Part shown: piece by piece, positions 1 through 6,949 of the stretch | How positions within the stretch are numbered: the stretch's first letter is position 1 | Layout of the letters: each line of letters opens with the position of its first letter | DNA from: Deltaproteobacteria bacterium RIFOXYA12_FULL_61_11 | Lineage (GTDB): Bacteria > Bdellovibrionota_F > JAHFAK01 > YA12-FULL-61-11 | Reading direction: 5' to 3' | Assembly: GCA_001799195.1 (NCBI GenBank) | Contig: MGSU01000112.1 | Coordinates: forward strand, 8,650 to 45,974 | Length of the DNA stretch: 37,325 nt | Notes under the pieces: generated by a model | Database searches by the model: none | What the model saw: the letters and a program-made list of their open reading frames with translations, nothing else | What the model was told of the DNA's origin: nothing | Program-made: the position numbers and the translations under genes

Positions 1-90
1 CACGAGGAGAACCGGGGGAATCTTGGAACTGCAGGCCTGGAAGGCCAGGAGCGAGAGTACCAACGTGCCGAGAGGAGCGAGCGATGACAT
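1..90 (-). CDS. N-terminus of a putative lipoprotein, cut by window edge
   Basis: Only the first 30 codons lie in the window; the reading frame runs off the left edge without a stop. The ATG (complement of 88-90) is preceded by a very strong Shine-Dalgarno sequence, GGAGGTGATC, directly upstream. The peptide begins with a short polar start, a hydrophobic core (LGTLVLSLLAF) and then Gln-Ala-Cys, consistent with a type II signal peptide with Cys20 as the lipidated residue, although Phe at -3 is not a classical lipobox residue. It is divergent from the alpha/beta hydrolase gene. The function of the mature protein cannot be told from this fragment. Confidence 0.6.
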   Translation of the reverse strand, partial: MSSLAPLGTLVLSLLAFQACSSKIPPVLLV

Positions 91-205
91 GATCACCTCC
101 GAAGCATGGCAACAACGGCCTACGATGGACGAGGAGGGATCCGAGGTCAAGCATGGATTTCGGTCTCGAAGCCCCTCTCGAGAAGCACGCAGGTCGACAC
201 CCCGC

Positions 206-234
206 TTGCCTTTTCCCTGTCTCAACGCTAGGAA
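206..234 (+). promoter_or_regulatory. Sigma-70-type promoter for the hydrolase gene
   Basis: TTGCCT (206-211) is followed by exactly 17 bp and TAGGAA (229-234). The same layout, with a TAGG-type -10 box, recurs at 5309-5337 and 11829-11857. Transcription would start near 241, which makes the ATG at 243 almost leaderless and supports the ATG at 267 as the real start. Confidence 0.5.
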
Positions 235-266
235 GGATCTCGATGCATGATCCTCGGAGCGAGACC

Positions 267-1127
267 ATGAGCAACGGTTTCTTCCGCACTCACGATGGCT
301 TGAAACTCTATTACGAACGCCATGGCCAGGGTCCGGCACTGGTGTGCTGCAACGGCATAGGAGTCTCGACCTTTTTCTGGCGTTATATCCGCGACTACTT
401 CCAGGACCGTTGTTCGGTGGTCCTGTGGGACTATCGCGGCCATAACCGCTCGGAGAGCCCGACGGACCTCACCGCCCTGACCATGTCCGACAACGTCAAG
501 GATCTCCTCGCCTTGCTCGATCACCTCGACCTGCCACAGGCGGTCTTGCTCGGTCACAGCATGGGGGTGCAGGTTATCCTGGAATGCTCCCGCCAGGCTC
601 CGGACCGTTGCCGAGCGCTCGTACCCATGCTCGGCACCTACGGCACCCCGATGAAGACCTTCTTCGGCAATGACCTGATAGAACGCTTCTTCCCGGTGCT
701 CTTCCACCTCGGTTCCCGGGTCGACAGCCGCCCCCTGCTGCGCCCTCTGATGAACACCACCCTGCTCTACCATGGCGCGCGCCTGACCTCGATGATCAAC
801 CCGCAGTACTGTCCTCGTGAGGACATGGAGCCCTACTTCGATCACCTGCGCCGCATGGACCCCCGCATCTTCCTGCACATGGCCAAGTTCATGAACTCGC
901 ACACCTCCTTCTCGCACCTGTCCCAGATCACCCAACCGACGCTGATCGTGGCTGCCGAGAAGGACTATTTCACCCCGCTCTACCTCTCGCGGAAGATGCA
1001 CAAACTCATCCGCGGCTCGGAGTTGCTGGTCATCCGCAAGGGGTCCCATGCTGCTCTGGTCGAACATCCCGAACTGATCAACCTGCGCTTGGATAAATTC
1101 CTTCGAGAGAAGGTGGGCCTATGCTGA
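267..1127 (+). CDS. Alpha/beta-hydrolase fold protein
   Basis: A 286-residue hydrolase of unknown substrate, with no signal peptide, so probably cytoplasmic. Visible are an HG-type start of the fold (LYYERHGQGPALV), the nucleophile elbow GHSMG with Ser98, a likely catalytic Asp in AAEKDYFTP and the catalytic His in KGSHAALVEHP near the end. This is the usual order and size of the alpha/beta-hydrolase_1 family (esterases, haloperoxidase-like, lactonases). I chose the ATG at 267, with GGAG 7 bp upstream, because the AGGAAGG before the alternative ATG at 243 overlaps a probable -10 box. The stop overlaps the next gene by 7 bp, so the two are co-transcribed. A specific reaction cannot be assigned. 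Confidence 0.88.
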   Translation: MSNGFFRTHDGLKLYYERHGQGPALVCCNGIGVSTFFWRYIRDYFQDRCSVVLWDYRGHNRSESPTDLTALTMSDNVKDLLALLDHLDLPQAVLLGHSMGVQVILECSRQAPDRCRALVPMLGTYGTPMKTFFGNDLIERFFPVLFHLGSRVDSRPLLRPLMNTTLLYHGARLTSMINPQYCPREDMEPYFDHLRRMDPRIFLHMAKFMNSHTSFSHLSQITQPTLIVAAEKDYFTPLYLSRKMHKLIRGSELLVIRKGSHAALVEHPELINLRLDKFLREKVGLC

Positions 1128-1588
1128 CCCGGTATACCATCCTCGCGGTCCTGACCGTTCTCGCTCTCTCCTGCACGCTGCAGCGAGGAACGACTCCGCC
1201 GAATCCACCAGCAGGGGGCGGTGTCGAGGACCTAAACAATCGCATCGACGTCCACGTCAAACGCATCGAGATGGTCAATCTCGAGCTTGCCGAAGTCAAA
1301 GAACGCCTCGACCTCCTCGGAAAACAAATCGACACGTTAACCGCCCGCCTGGACGCGGTCCAAGCCGGCCAGGCAGGCCAAACCGCCCCGGTCCCGGGGA
1401 ACGAGCCCGAAGGGGGAATGGATCCCTATGCGGCCGATACGGCTCAGGGCCAGGATGCCGGCGCGGTCGACCAGCAACCGGCCACCGAACCTCCCACCCA
1501 GGCTCCCCCTCCCCAAGCGAACGACGGTCAACCCGCACCCGGGAAAACCCAAGATCCTTACGATTTCAACGAGTCGGACTTCCAGTGA
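1121..1588 (+). CDS. Coiled-coil lipoprotein, Pro-rich tail
   Basis: 155 residues. The N-terminus is a lipoprotein signal (ILAVLTVLALSC, lipobox LALSC, Cys18). After a Pro/Gly linker comes a heptad-like helical stretch (about residues 35-75, DLNNRIDVHVKRIEMVNLEL and following) that should form a coiled coil, like the Lpp or YbgF N-terminal trimerising helices. The remaining half is disordered, rich in Pro, Gln, Ala and Asp. The start overlaps the hydrolase stop by 7 bp. The stop lies 4 bp from the stop of the convergent gene, so there is no room for a separate terminator. It is likely anchored in the envelope; the function is unknown. Confidence 0.8.
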   Translation: MLTRYTILAVLTVLALSCTLQRGTTPPNPPAGGGVEDLNNRIDVHVKRIEMVNLELAEVKERLDLLGKQIDTLTARLDAVQAGQAGQTAPVPGNEPEGGMDPYAADTAQGQDAGAVDQQPATEPPTQAPPPQANDGQPAPGKTQDPYDFNESDFQ

Positions 1589-1592
1589 CCGT

Positions 1593-2258
1593 TCAGAAGT
1601 TGTAATAGACCCCAGCGTGCAAAGACAACCCCATGACCAGCAGGTCCGAGCTGTTCACCTTGTAGAGGGATTTTATCGTCTGGTAGCGCAACAGGAAGGT
1701 CAGTCCCCAGGAGGGCCCCAGGACCCAGTCGGTCCCGGTCACCAGGTTCGCGCCGAGAAAGAGACGGTTGCCGCGCATGAAGACGTTGGGATTGTCGGGA
1801 TACCGGGCGAGGAGCTGTCTCCGCCGGTGACTGTCCTCGAGGAAGACCTCGGCGTTGGCCAACATACCGACGAAGGGGTTCAGGGAATAATGGGACGTGA
1901 TCAGGACCGAGGTGTCACCGAGTTGCCGGAAATCGGTCCGGTCGCGCAAGCGGGGATAGTACTTGAAGCCCAGACCGGCATCGAGGAAATAGTACTCGTC
2001 ATCGAAGGTACCGCTGTCGCCGAGGACCTCGGGTCTGGTCACGGCGAACTCGGCGACGAGGTTGAGCCGATTGCCTCCGTCGTATTCGAAATACGCGAGC
2101 CAGATCGGGCCGTAGATGCCGTCGATGGTGCTCAACCCGACATCATTGTAGAACGACGCGCTGTACCCCGGCAGGAGGTCAACCCTGTTCTGGTACGCGC
2201 TTACCCCGAGAGGCAGGAGCAGGAACACCAGCAGCGGTCGGATCATGCGTCCGCTCAC
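1593..2258 (-). CDS. Predicted outer-membrane beta-barrel-like protein
   Basis: About 221 residues with a cleavable signal peptide (IRPLLVFLLLPLGVSAY, cut after VSA). The mature part has alternating aromatic and polar strands (for example YGPIWLAYFEYDGG, YYFLDAGLGFKYYPRL) and ends in YYNF, a C-terminal Phe typical of outer-membrane barrels. The start is GTG, whose GTGA overlaps the TGA of the upstream gene by 4 bp, suggesting translational coupling; an ATG 12 bp further in (2246) is an alternative. It is the last gene of a three-gene operon with the FliF-FliG hybrid and the PEGA/TPR lipoprotein. No specific family is recognised. Confidence 0.72.
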   Translation of the reverse strand: MSGRMIRPLLVFLLLPLGVSAYQNRVDLLPGYSASFYNDVGLSTIDGIYGPIWLAYFEYDGGNRLNLVAEFAVTRPEVLGDSGTFDDEYYFLDAGLGFKYYPRLRDRTDFRQLGDTSVLITSHYSLNPFVGMLANAEVFLEDSHRRRQLLARYPDNPNVFMRGNRLFLGANLVTGTDWVLGPSWGLTFLLRYQTIKSLYKVNSSDLLVMGLSLHAGVYYNF

Positions 2259-4189
2259 GACCCGGACGAGGCCTCGCCGGAATCGCCGGACGAAGTCTCG
2301 GCGCCCTCCGGTTTTTCCTCACCGCGCATGGCCTTGGAGAGATCGAATTCACCGTTCTTGATCATATCCCTGATCTTGGCCACGATCATCTTCTGGGCCT
2401 TGACCACGTCTTTGGCCGCGGTAGTGGACAACTTGTCGATCTCGAACTTGAGCATCTCCGCTCTGCGTTCGGGCAACACGCCGAGGATCTTACGCAACAG
2501 TTCTTCCTTCACCCCGACCAACGAGGTAGCGAGGACACTACGCGGAATCTGCTTGATGACTTCTTTGAGGGGTTCCTTGGAGACGAGCGTCAGGTCCTCA
2601 AACGTGAAGTACGCCTTCTTCAGATCGAGGGCTACCCGACTATCTTGTTCGCTGAGCGACGCCAGCAGCGAGCGTTCGTAACTCGGCTCAAGGTTGTCCA
2701 GGATCTGGACCAGAGTGTCGATGCCCGCACCGGGATAGAAATCGAAGCGGGGCATGGTCATCGACTTCTCGGCCAGCCGCCTGCCGACCGCGTTGATCAC
2801 GTCCACGTCGACATACTTGAGATTGCCTATTTCGGCCACCACGGCGCTGGCCATCCTCTCGTCCATCTGAGCGAGCACCTTGGCCGAACGTTGCGGCGAG
2901 AGGTGGGCCAGGAACAAAGCCAGGACCGGCACTCCCTCTCCCTTGACCAGATAAGAGATCTGCTCGTCGGACATCTTCCGCACGAAACCAAAAGGCCCGA
3001 CCGCGGCCTCGTCGAGGACGTTCTGGAGCCGGTGATTGCGCAGGAGATCGCTGAAGCGCGCGAGGGCTACGGCGGGTTCGTCATCATTCCACCCCTCCAC
3101 CGTAACGTAGTAGGAGAAGATGCGATTCACCACCGCGGCATCGAGAGCCTGGAACAAGCTCTTGGCCGTATCGACGCCGAAGACCCTGATCAGCGCGGCC
3201 AGGGAGCGCAAGCCTCCGTCCTCTCGCAAGACGTCCTCGGCGACCGCACACACGGCCTCGGGACGACTGAACATCATATTGATCACGTCCTGCTTGCGCC
3301 GTTCGAAATCGAAATCGTACCGAGGAACCTGCTTGTCGGACGTTTGGGCCGTGGACGGCTTGCCCGCGGTTTCTGATGATTCGGAGGACTGCTTGTTCTG
3401 ATTGATCGGCGCGGGTCGGGGCTCCTGGTACATGGGCTGGGGATAGGCCTGGAGCATGGGTGTGGGCTGGGGATAGTGGGGCATATACGAGTACTCGGTC
3501 TTCCTCCCTTTGAGTAGGAGGAGGACGAAGAGGACCAGGACGAGGAGGACTAAGCCGCCGAGGAGATACAACAAGGTGCGGTCCCCGGCGAGCATCTCGT
3601 CCAGGGCTGCGCTCCTCCCCTGCGTCTTCTCCGTCACCGGAGTCGGGGTCTGCTGTGCAACAGAGGACGCCTCGACCTCCCCGCCTCCGAAGTCGATGAT
3701 GCGCATGTTCAGCTCATCGCCGCGGTTGAGGTCGAGTTGGGCGGTTTTTATGGCAATGGCCTGTATGACCTCGGTCTTGGTATCGGGGACGTCCTTGTCG
3801 AGGAACAGCGTGAGGATGATGCGCTCGAGGGCTTGGGGTTCCCCTCCCGCGCCCTTGACGTTCGCCCTGCCATCCTCTTCTCTTTGTTGTTCGAAGCCGG
3901 GGAGCGGCAGATCGAGTACCCCGGGCAACTTCAGGTCGAGGCTGCGCAACTCGCTCGTGCTCTCCCTCAGTTTCAAGGATCCCGGGCGTTGATCCGTTTC
4001 GCTCTCGGTCAATTTGACGTCGGCGATGAGGATGAAATCCGTAGGAGCGAGGAAGGTGGCCAGCGCTTTGTTGACCCGTTCTTCGAGCCGCTTCTCGTAG
4101 AGCAACTCCTTCTCGAAGTTGAAGTCGAGCTGAGCGAAAGCTCCGCCGGCCAGCAGCAGCAACAAAGGGACGATGATCCGTGTGCTCAT
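2255..4189 (-). CDS. Membrane-anchored FliF/FliG hybrid (rotor-like protein)
   Basis: 644 residues with an unusual layout. Residues 1-19 are a signal peptide (GGAFA|Q). Residues 120-170 (RIILTLFLDKDV to GDELNMRIIDF) resemble the last ring-building domain of FliF. A strong membrane helix follows at 204-227, then a Pro/Gln-rich linker (230-290) and a cytoplasmic part like FliG: a middle domain with LALFLAHLSPQRSAKVLAQM (423-442) and a C-terminal domain with FTFEDLTLV (528-536), PERRAEMLKFEI (573-584) and AQKMIVAKI (598-606). The FliG EHPQ motif that contacts FliM reads EGVP (418-421), and the DDR of the torque helix reads SKE (537-539). It is probably a ring-forming membrane protein. It starts 10 bp after the upstream lipoprotein gene and is not part of the standard flagellar operon of this window. 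A role in the flagellar rotor, in another motility machine or in a scaffold all remain possible. Confidence 0.85.
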   Translation of the reverse strand: MSTRIIVPLLLLLAGGAFAQLDFNFEKELLYEKRLEERVNKALATFLAPTDFILIADVKLTESETDQRPGSLKLRESTSELRSLDLKLPGVLDLPLPGFEQQREEDGRANVKGAGGEPQALERIILTLFLDKDVPDTKTEVIQAIAIKTAQLDLNRGDELNMRIIDFGGGEVEASSVAQQTPTPVTEKTQGRSAALDEMLAGDRTLLYLLGGLVLLVLVLFVLLLLKGRKTEYSYMPHYPQPTPMLQAYPQPMYQEPRPAPINQNKQSSESSETAGKPSTAQTSDKQVPRYDFDFERRKQDVINMMFSRPEAVCAVAEDVLREDGGLRSLAALIRVFGVDTAKSLFQALDAAVVNRIFSYYVTVEGWNDDEPAVALARFSDLLRNHRLQNVLDEAAVGPFGFVRKMSDEQISYLVKGEGVPVLALFLAHLSPQRSAKVLAQMDERMASAVVAEIGNLKYVDVDVINAVGRRLAEKSMTMPRFDFYPGAGIDTLVQILDNLEPSYERSLLASLSEQDSRVALDLKKAYFTFEDLTLVSKEPLKEVIKQIPRSVLATSLVGVKEELLRKILGVLPERRAEMLKFEIDKLSTTAAKDVVKAQKMIVAKIRDMIKNGEFDLSKAMRGEEKPEGAETSSGDSGEASSGS

Positions 4190-4199
4190 GTGCTGCCGC

Positions 4200-5156
4200 C
4201 TACATCCCGAACTTGGACTTCATGAACTTGAGCATGTCGTAGACCTCGAGGTTGGAGGGATCCAATTCGAAGGCCTGTTGCCACGCCGCCATACAAGAAG
4301 GATAATCTTTTTTCAGATAGTAGATAGAACCTTGCATCGCATACGCAGAGGCGAGTTTCTCGCTGATCGAGAGCGCCTTGAAGGTTTCGACCAGGGCCTC
4401 GTCGAGGCGATCCATCTGGATCAAACGCTGGGCCCTCAGAATGTGTTGCATCGCCCGGTTGATACTTCGGATATCAACCCCCTCGCCCTCCTCCCGGGTT
4501 TCGTGTTTGAGTTGGTCGAGTTCCTGCCGCAAGCGTTCGTTCTCGGCCTCGAGACCCTGGAGAGGAGGGGCATCTCCGCTGGGGTCGTCTGCAACCACCT
4601 CGACGCCGGGGGAAGGTCCCGGCGCGGCCTCTGCAGTAACCGGCGAGGTAGCGTCTCCACCGCTCTTATTCTCGGCAGGGGGGGCTGGAGCTTCTAGAGT
4701 TCCCGGCTTGGACGTCGGCGTGGAAGTTCTTTCGGGCGCGGGAACCTTCGCGACCGGAGGGACCACGGGGGATGGTTCGGGCGGGAGCAGAGGTTCTTGC
4801 GCGGTGATCGGCGACGTCTCGAGCTTGCCTTCGAGCCCGGCGGCGGGAGGGGGGGCGAAACGCGGATCGAGTTCGGCTTCCAGCTTGACCATTAAATAGA
4901 TGTCCGTGCCGTCGAAGCCCCCGACATTGACTTCTTTGCGTTTGTATCCGTCAGTCTCGACCACGATCTTGCTCGAGGGACCGATATCATCTTTCTCGAC
5001 GCTGAAGGAAACGGGAGAATACCCCTTGAATTTCGCAGTCTTGAACGTCTGATAATACACTTTGGCGGTGATGGGTTCCGAAGCGATATGAAAAGTCCTC
5101 GAGGCACACGAGAGGCAGAACAGTGCGAGGATTGGAAGCATACTTCGAAACCGCAT
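4200..5156 (-). CDS. PEGA/TPR lipoprotein
   Basis: 318 residues. The signal peptide MLPILALFCLSC ends at a Cys, so it is probably lipidated. Residues about 25-100 form a PEGA-like beta domain (SEPITAKVYY, GYSPVSFSVEKDD, SKIVVETDGYKRKEV). A long Pro/Ala/Ser-rich linker follows, then a short coiled coil (about 200-220) and two to three TPR-like helix pairs (AYAMQGSIYYLKKDYPSC, AWQQAFELDPSNLEVYDML). The ATG at 5156 has AGGGAA beside it and sits about 43 bp after a candidate promoter; the longer frame from 5234 would overlap that promoter. It is first in the operon with the FliF-FliG hybrid and the barrel protein and could link them through the periplasm (inference). Confidence 0.82.
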   Translation of the reverse strand: MRFRSMLPILALFCLSCASRTFHIASEPITAKVYYQTFKTAKFKGYSPVSFSVEKDDIGPSSKIVVETDGYKRKEVNVGGFDGTDIYLMVKLEAELDPRFAPPPAAGLEGKLETSPITAQEPLLPPEPSPVVPPVAKVPAPERTSTPTSKPGTLEAPAPPAENKSGGDATSPVTAEAAPGPSPGVEVVADDPSGDAPPLQGLEAENERLRQELDQLKHETREEGEGVDIRSINRAMQHILRAQRLIQMDRLDEALVETFKALSISEKLASAYAMQGSIYYLKKDYPSCMAAWQQAFELDPSNLEVYDMLKFMKSKFGM

Positions 5157-5205
5157 TTCCCTGCTCCGTGGACGAGGACCAAGCTGGAAAATCAATGGTT
5201 TGAGG

Positions 5206-5234
5206 ATCGTAGCAAAGCCCATGAAAAAACACAA
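5206..5234 (-). promoter_or_regulatory. Candidate promoter of the FliF/FliG-hybrid operon
   Basis: Reading leftward: TTGTGT (5229-5234), 17 bp, TACGAT (5206-5211), in an AT-rich divergent region. A start near 5199 would give a 43-nt leader before the ATG at 5156. It is weaker than the other promoters noted. Confidence 0.35.
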
Positions 5235-5308
5235 TACTATTTTCCCCCCTGCATTTTATTCTCAACGAACTCAAGTGCTAGGATCGACGACCCCTGGGTT
5301 TTCTTCGC

Positions 5309-5337
5309 TTGACAGGCCTCTTCTCTTGACCTAGGAA
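5309..5337 (+). promoter_or_regulatory. Sigma-70-type promoter for the PilZ gene
   Basis: A perfect TTGACA (5309-5314), 17-bp spacer and TAGGAA (5332-5337). The first bases after the -35 (GGCC) match those at the phosphohexomutase promoter at 11829. Transcription would begin near 5344 and could continue into the DsbA-like gene. Confidence 0.6.
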
Positions 5338-5392
5338 TGCTGCCGAAGCATGCGTTATGACGACTCTAGGCTTCGAGGGACGAGAGGTCAGT

Positions 5393-5734
5393 ATGCCGAG
5401 CAAACTCGACGAACTCCGCCGCGACACCCGCATTCCCGTGCGTCTGCGGGTCGATTTCCGTCAGCACGACAACTTCCTCTTCGAGTACACCGAGAATCTC
5501 AGCAACAGCGGCATCTTCATCATTACTCCGACCCCCCTCCCTCCCGGCACCATGCTCGAACTCGTCTTTCATCCCGACCAACCGAGCGCTCCGATCGAGA
5601 TCCGCGGCGAGGTCATCTGGATCAACCCGCCAGAACAATCGACAAAACCCGGCATGGGAGTGAAGTTCATCGACGTGCCGAGAAAGACCAAAGAGACGAT
5701 CACCCGCCTGGTCAACCGCCTGGCAGTGCTCTGA
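5393..5734 (+). CDS. PilZ-domain protein (putative c-di-GMP receptor)
   Basis: 113 residues. The two c-di-GMP binding motifs are present: the Arg-rich RRDTRIPVR near the N-terminus (RxxxR) and NLSNSGIFI ([D/N]xSxxG). The remaining core, ending in PGMGVKFIDV, matches the short single-domain PilZ family that is expanded in Myxococcus and relatives. The ATG at 5393 is preferred over the one at 5357 because GAGAGG lies 5 bp upstream of it and homologues begin just before the Arg motif. As a c-di-GMP receptor it probably controls motility or surface structures. Neighbours: the divergent FliF-FliG operon on one side and the DsbA-like lipoprotein 35 bp downstream. Confidence 0.9.
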   Translation: MPSKLDELRRDTRIPVRLRVDFRQHDNFLFEYTENLSNSGIFIITPTPLPPGTMLELVFHPDQPSAPIEIRGEVIWINPPEQSTKPGMGVKFIDVPRKTKETITRLVNRLAVL

Positions 5735-5769
5735 TCTTATCCTTCAACCTGTCTTTACAGAGGTGGTTC

Positions 5770-6855
5770 ATGTTGAAAACGTGTCTTGGTCTAGTTGTTC
5801 TCGTCGCCTTCCTCGGTTGCAAACAACAACCCGGGAAACCATCGAACCCCGCCGATCAACCGTCCCAAGCCCCATCGGCCGACGTCCTCGCCGTGATAGA
5901 CGGCGATACCATCACGGAACAGGATCTCGTGCGCAGCATCAACACCGATGCCGACCTGTACCAGCGTTTCTACCAGATCTATCAGATCAAGAAGGACATC
6001 CTCGAACAGATCATCGACGAACGGGTGATCACCCAAGAGGCCAAGAAAGAGGGGAAGGACAGGGAGCAGTTCCTCAACGACCGGCTCAAGGACAAGATCA
6101 CGGTGGCCGACGAGGAGGTCGAGGGTTTCTACCAGAACGTCAAGGATAACCCGACCCTCAAGGGTACCGAGGAAGAGAAGAAGCAGAAGGTCCGCGAATA
6201 CCTCTCGGAACGCAAGCGCGTCACCCTCGAACGGAAAGAAGTCGAGGACCTCAAAGCCTTGCACAAGATCGAACTCCGCCTCGCTCCTCCGCCCTATCCC
6301 GAGGTCCAGGTTTCCATTGAGGGCGATCCCGTCCTCGGTCCGGCCGACGCGCCGATCACCATCATCGAATTCTCGGACTTCGAGTGTCCTTTCTGCCGCC
6401 GCATGGCGAGCATCCTCAAGAAGGTGCTGGAGCAATATCCCGGCAAGATCAAACTGGTCTTCAAGGATCTGCCTCTCACCAAGATCCACCCCGCCTCGGA
6501 ACAAGCAGCCCTGGCCTCCCACTGCGCCGAGGATCAGAACAAATACTGGGAGTACAGTGACCAACTCTTCGAATCGAACGGCGCCCTCGAGACCGCTGAC
6601 CTCGTGAAATACGCCACGACCCTCCAGCTCGACGTCGCGGCCTTCAGCGCCTGTCTCGAGCAGAAGAAACACCTCGCCGCGATCGAAGCCGACCGCGCCG
6701 AGGCCGATCGCGCCGGTATCAACGCCACTCCGACCATCATCATCAACAACAAGCTCATCACGGGTTCCAAATCCCTGAGCGGTTTCAAAGAGATCATCGA
6801 CGCCGAGCTGGCCAAGCTGGCCCCGGCGGCAGCTCCGCAACCGACGAAACCCTGA
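5770..6855 (+). CDS. DsbA-like thioredoxin-fold lipoprotein with SurA-like N-terminus
   Basis: 361 residues. A lipoprotein signal ends at Cys17 (VAFLGC). Residues about 38-180 look like the SurA/PpiC N-terminal chaperone domain (VLAVIDGDTITEQDLVRS, then long helices), without a following prolyl isomerase domain. Residues about 185-345 are a DsbA-type thioredoxin fold: ITIIEFSDFECPFCRRM with CPFC at 206-209, LVFKDLPL, and the cis-Pro loop NATPTIIIN. It probably oxidises or reshuffles disulfides in the periplasm while bound to a membrane. The ATG has AGAGGTGG ending 3 bp upstream. It sits just before two Cys-rich exported proteins, which makes them plausible clients (inference). Confidence 0.9.
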   Translation: MLKTCLGLVVLVAFLGCKQQPGKPSNPADQPSQAPSADVLAVIDGDTITEQDLVRSINTDADLYQRFYQIYQIKKDILEQIIDERVITQEAKKEGKDREQFLNDRLKDKITVADEEVEGFYQNVKDNPTLKGTEEEKKQKVREYLSERKRVTLERKEVEDLKALHKIELRLAPPPYPEVQVSIEGDPVLGPADAPITIIEFSDFECPFCRRMASILKKVLEQYPGKIKLVFKDLPLTKIHPASEQAALASHCAEDQNKYWEYSDQLFESNGALETADLVKYATTLQLDVAAFSACLEQKKHLAAIEADRAEADRAGINATPTIIINNKLITGSKSLSGFKEIIDAELAKLAPAAAPQPTKP

Positions 6856-6949
6856 GCCCTCTCCTCCGCGTCTCAACCTGCCCCCTCTTGCCTCTGCGCG
6901 TTCGTTGTGCCACAGTGCGCACCATCCTACCCGATCCAGGAGTCTCCTC

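Noticed and set aside
243-266. ATG at 243 as start of the hydrolase, with AGGAAGG upstream
   Set aside because: The AGGAAGG overlaps a -10 box with a well-spaced -35; transcription would begin at about this ATG, so the ATG at 267 with its own GGAG is preferred.
228-1067. Leftward frame of 279 codons opposite the hydrolase
   Set aside because: The sense strand carries a complete catalytic triad; the antisense product is His/Glu/Val-rich noise.
1428-2681. Long rightward frame (417 codons) across the barrel and FliG-like genes
   Set aside because: It is antisense to two genes with signal peptides, domain similarity and coupled starts; its product is low-complexity with no start signal.
6905-6928. 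TTGTGC followed after 17 bp by TACCCG before the radical SAM gene
   Set aside because: The -10 match is too poor; transcription may instead continue from the DsbA-like gene 94 bp upstream.
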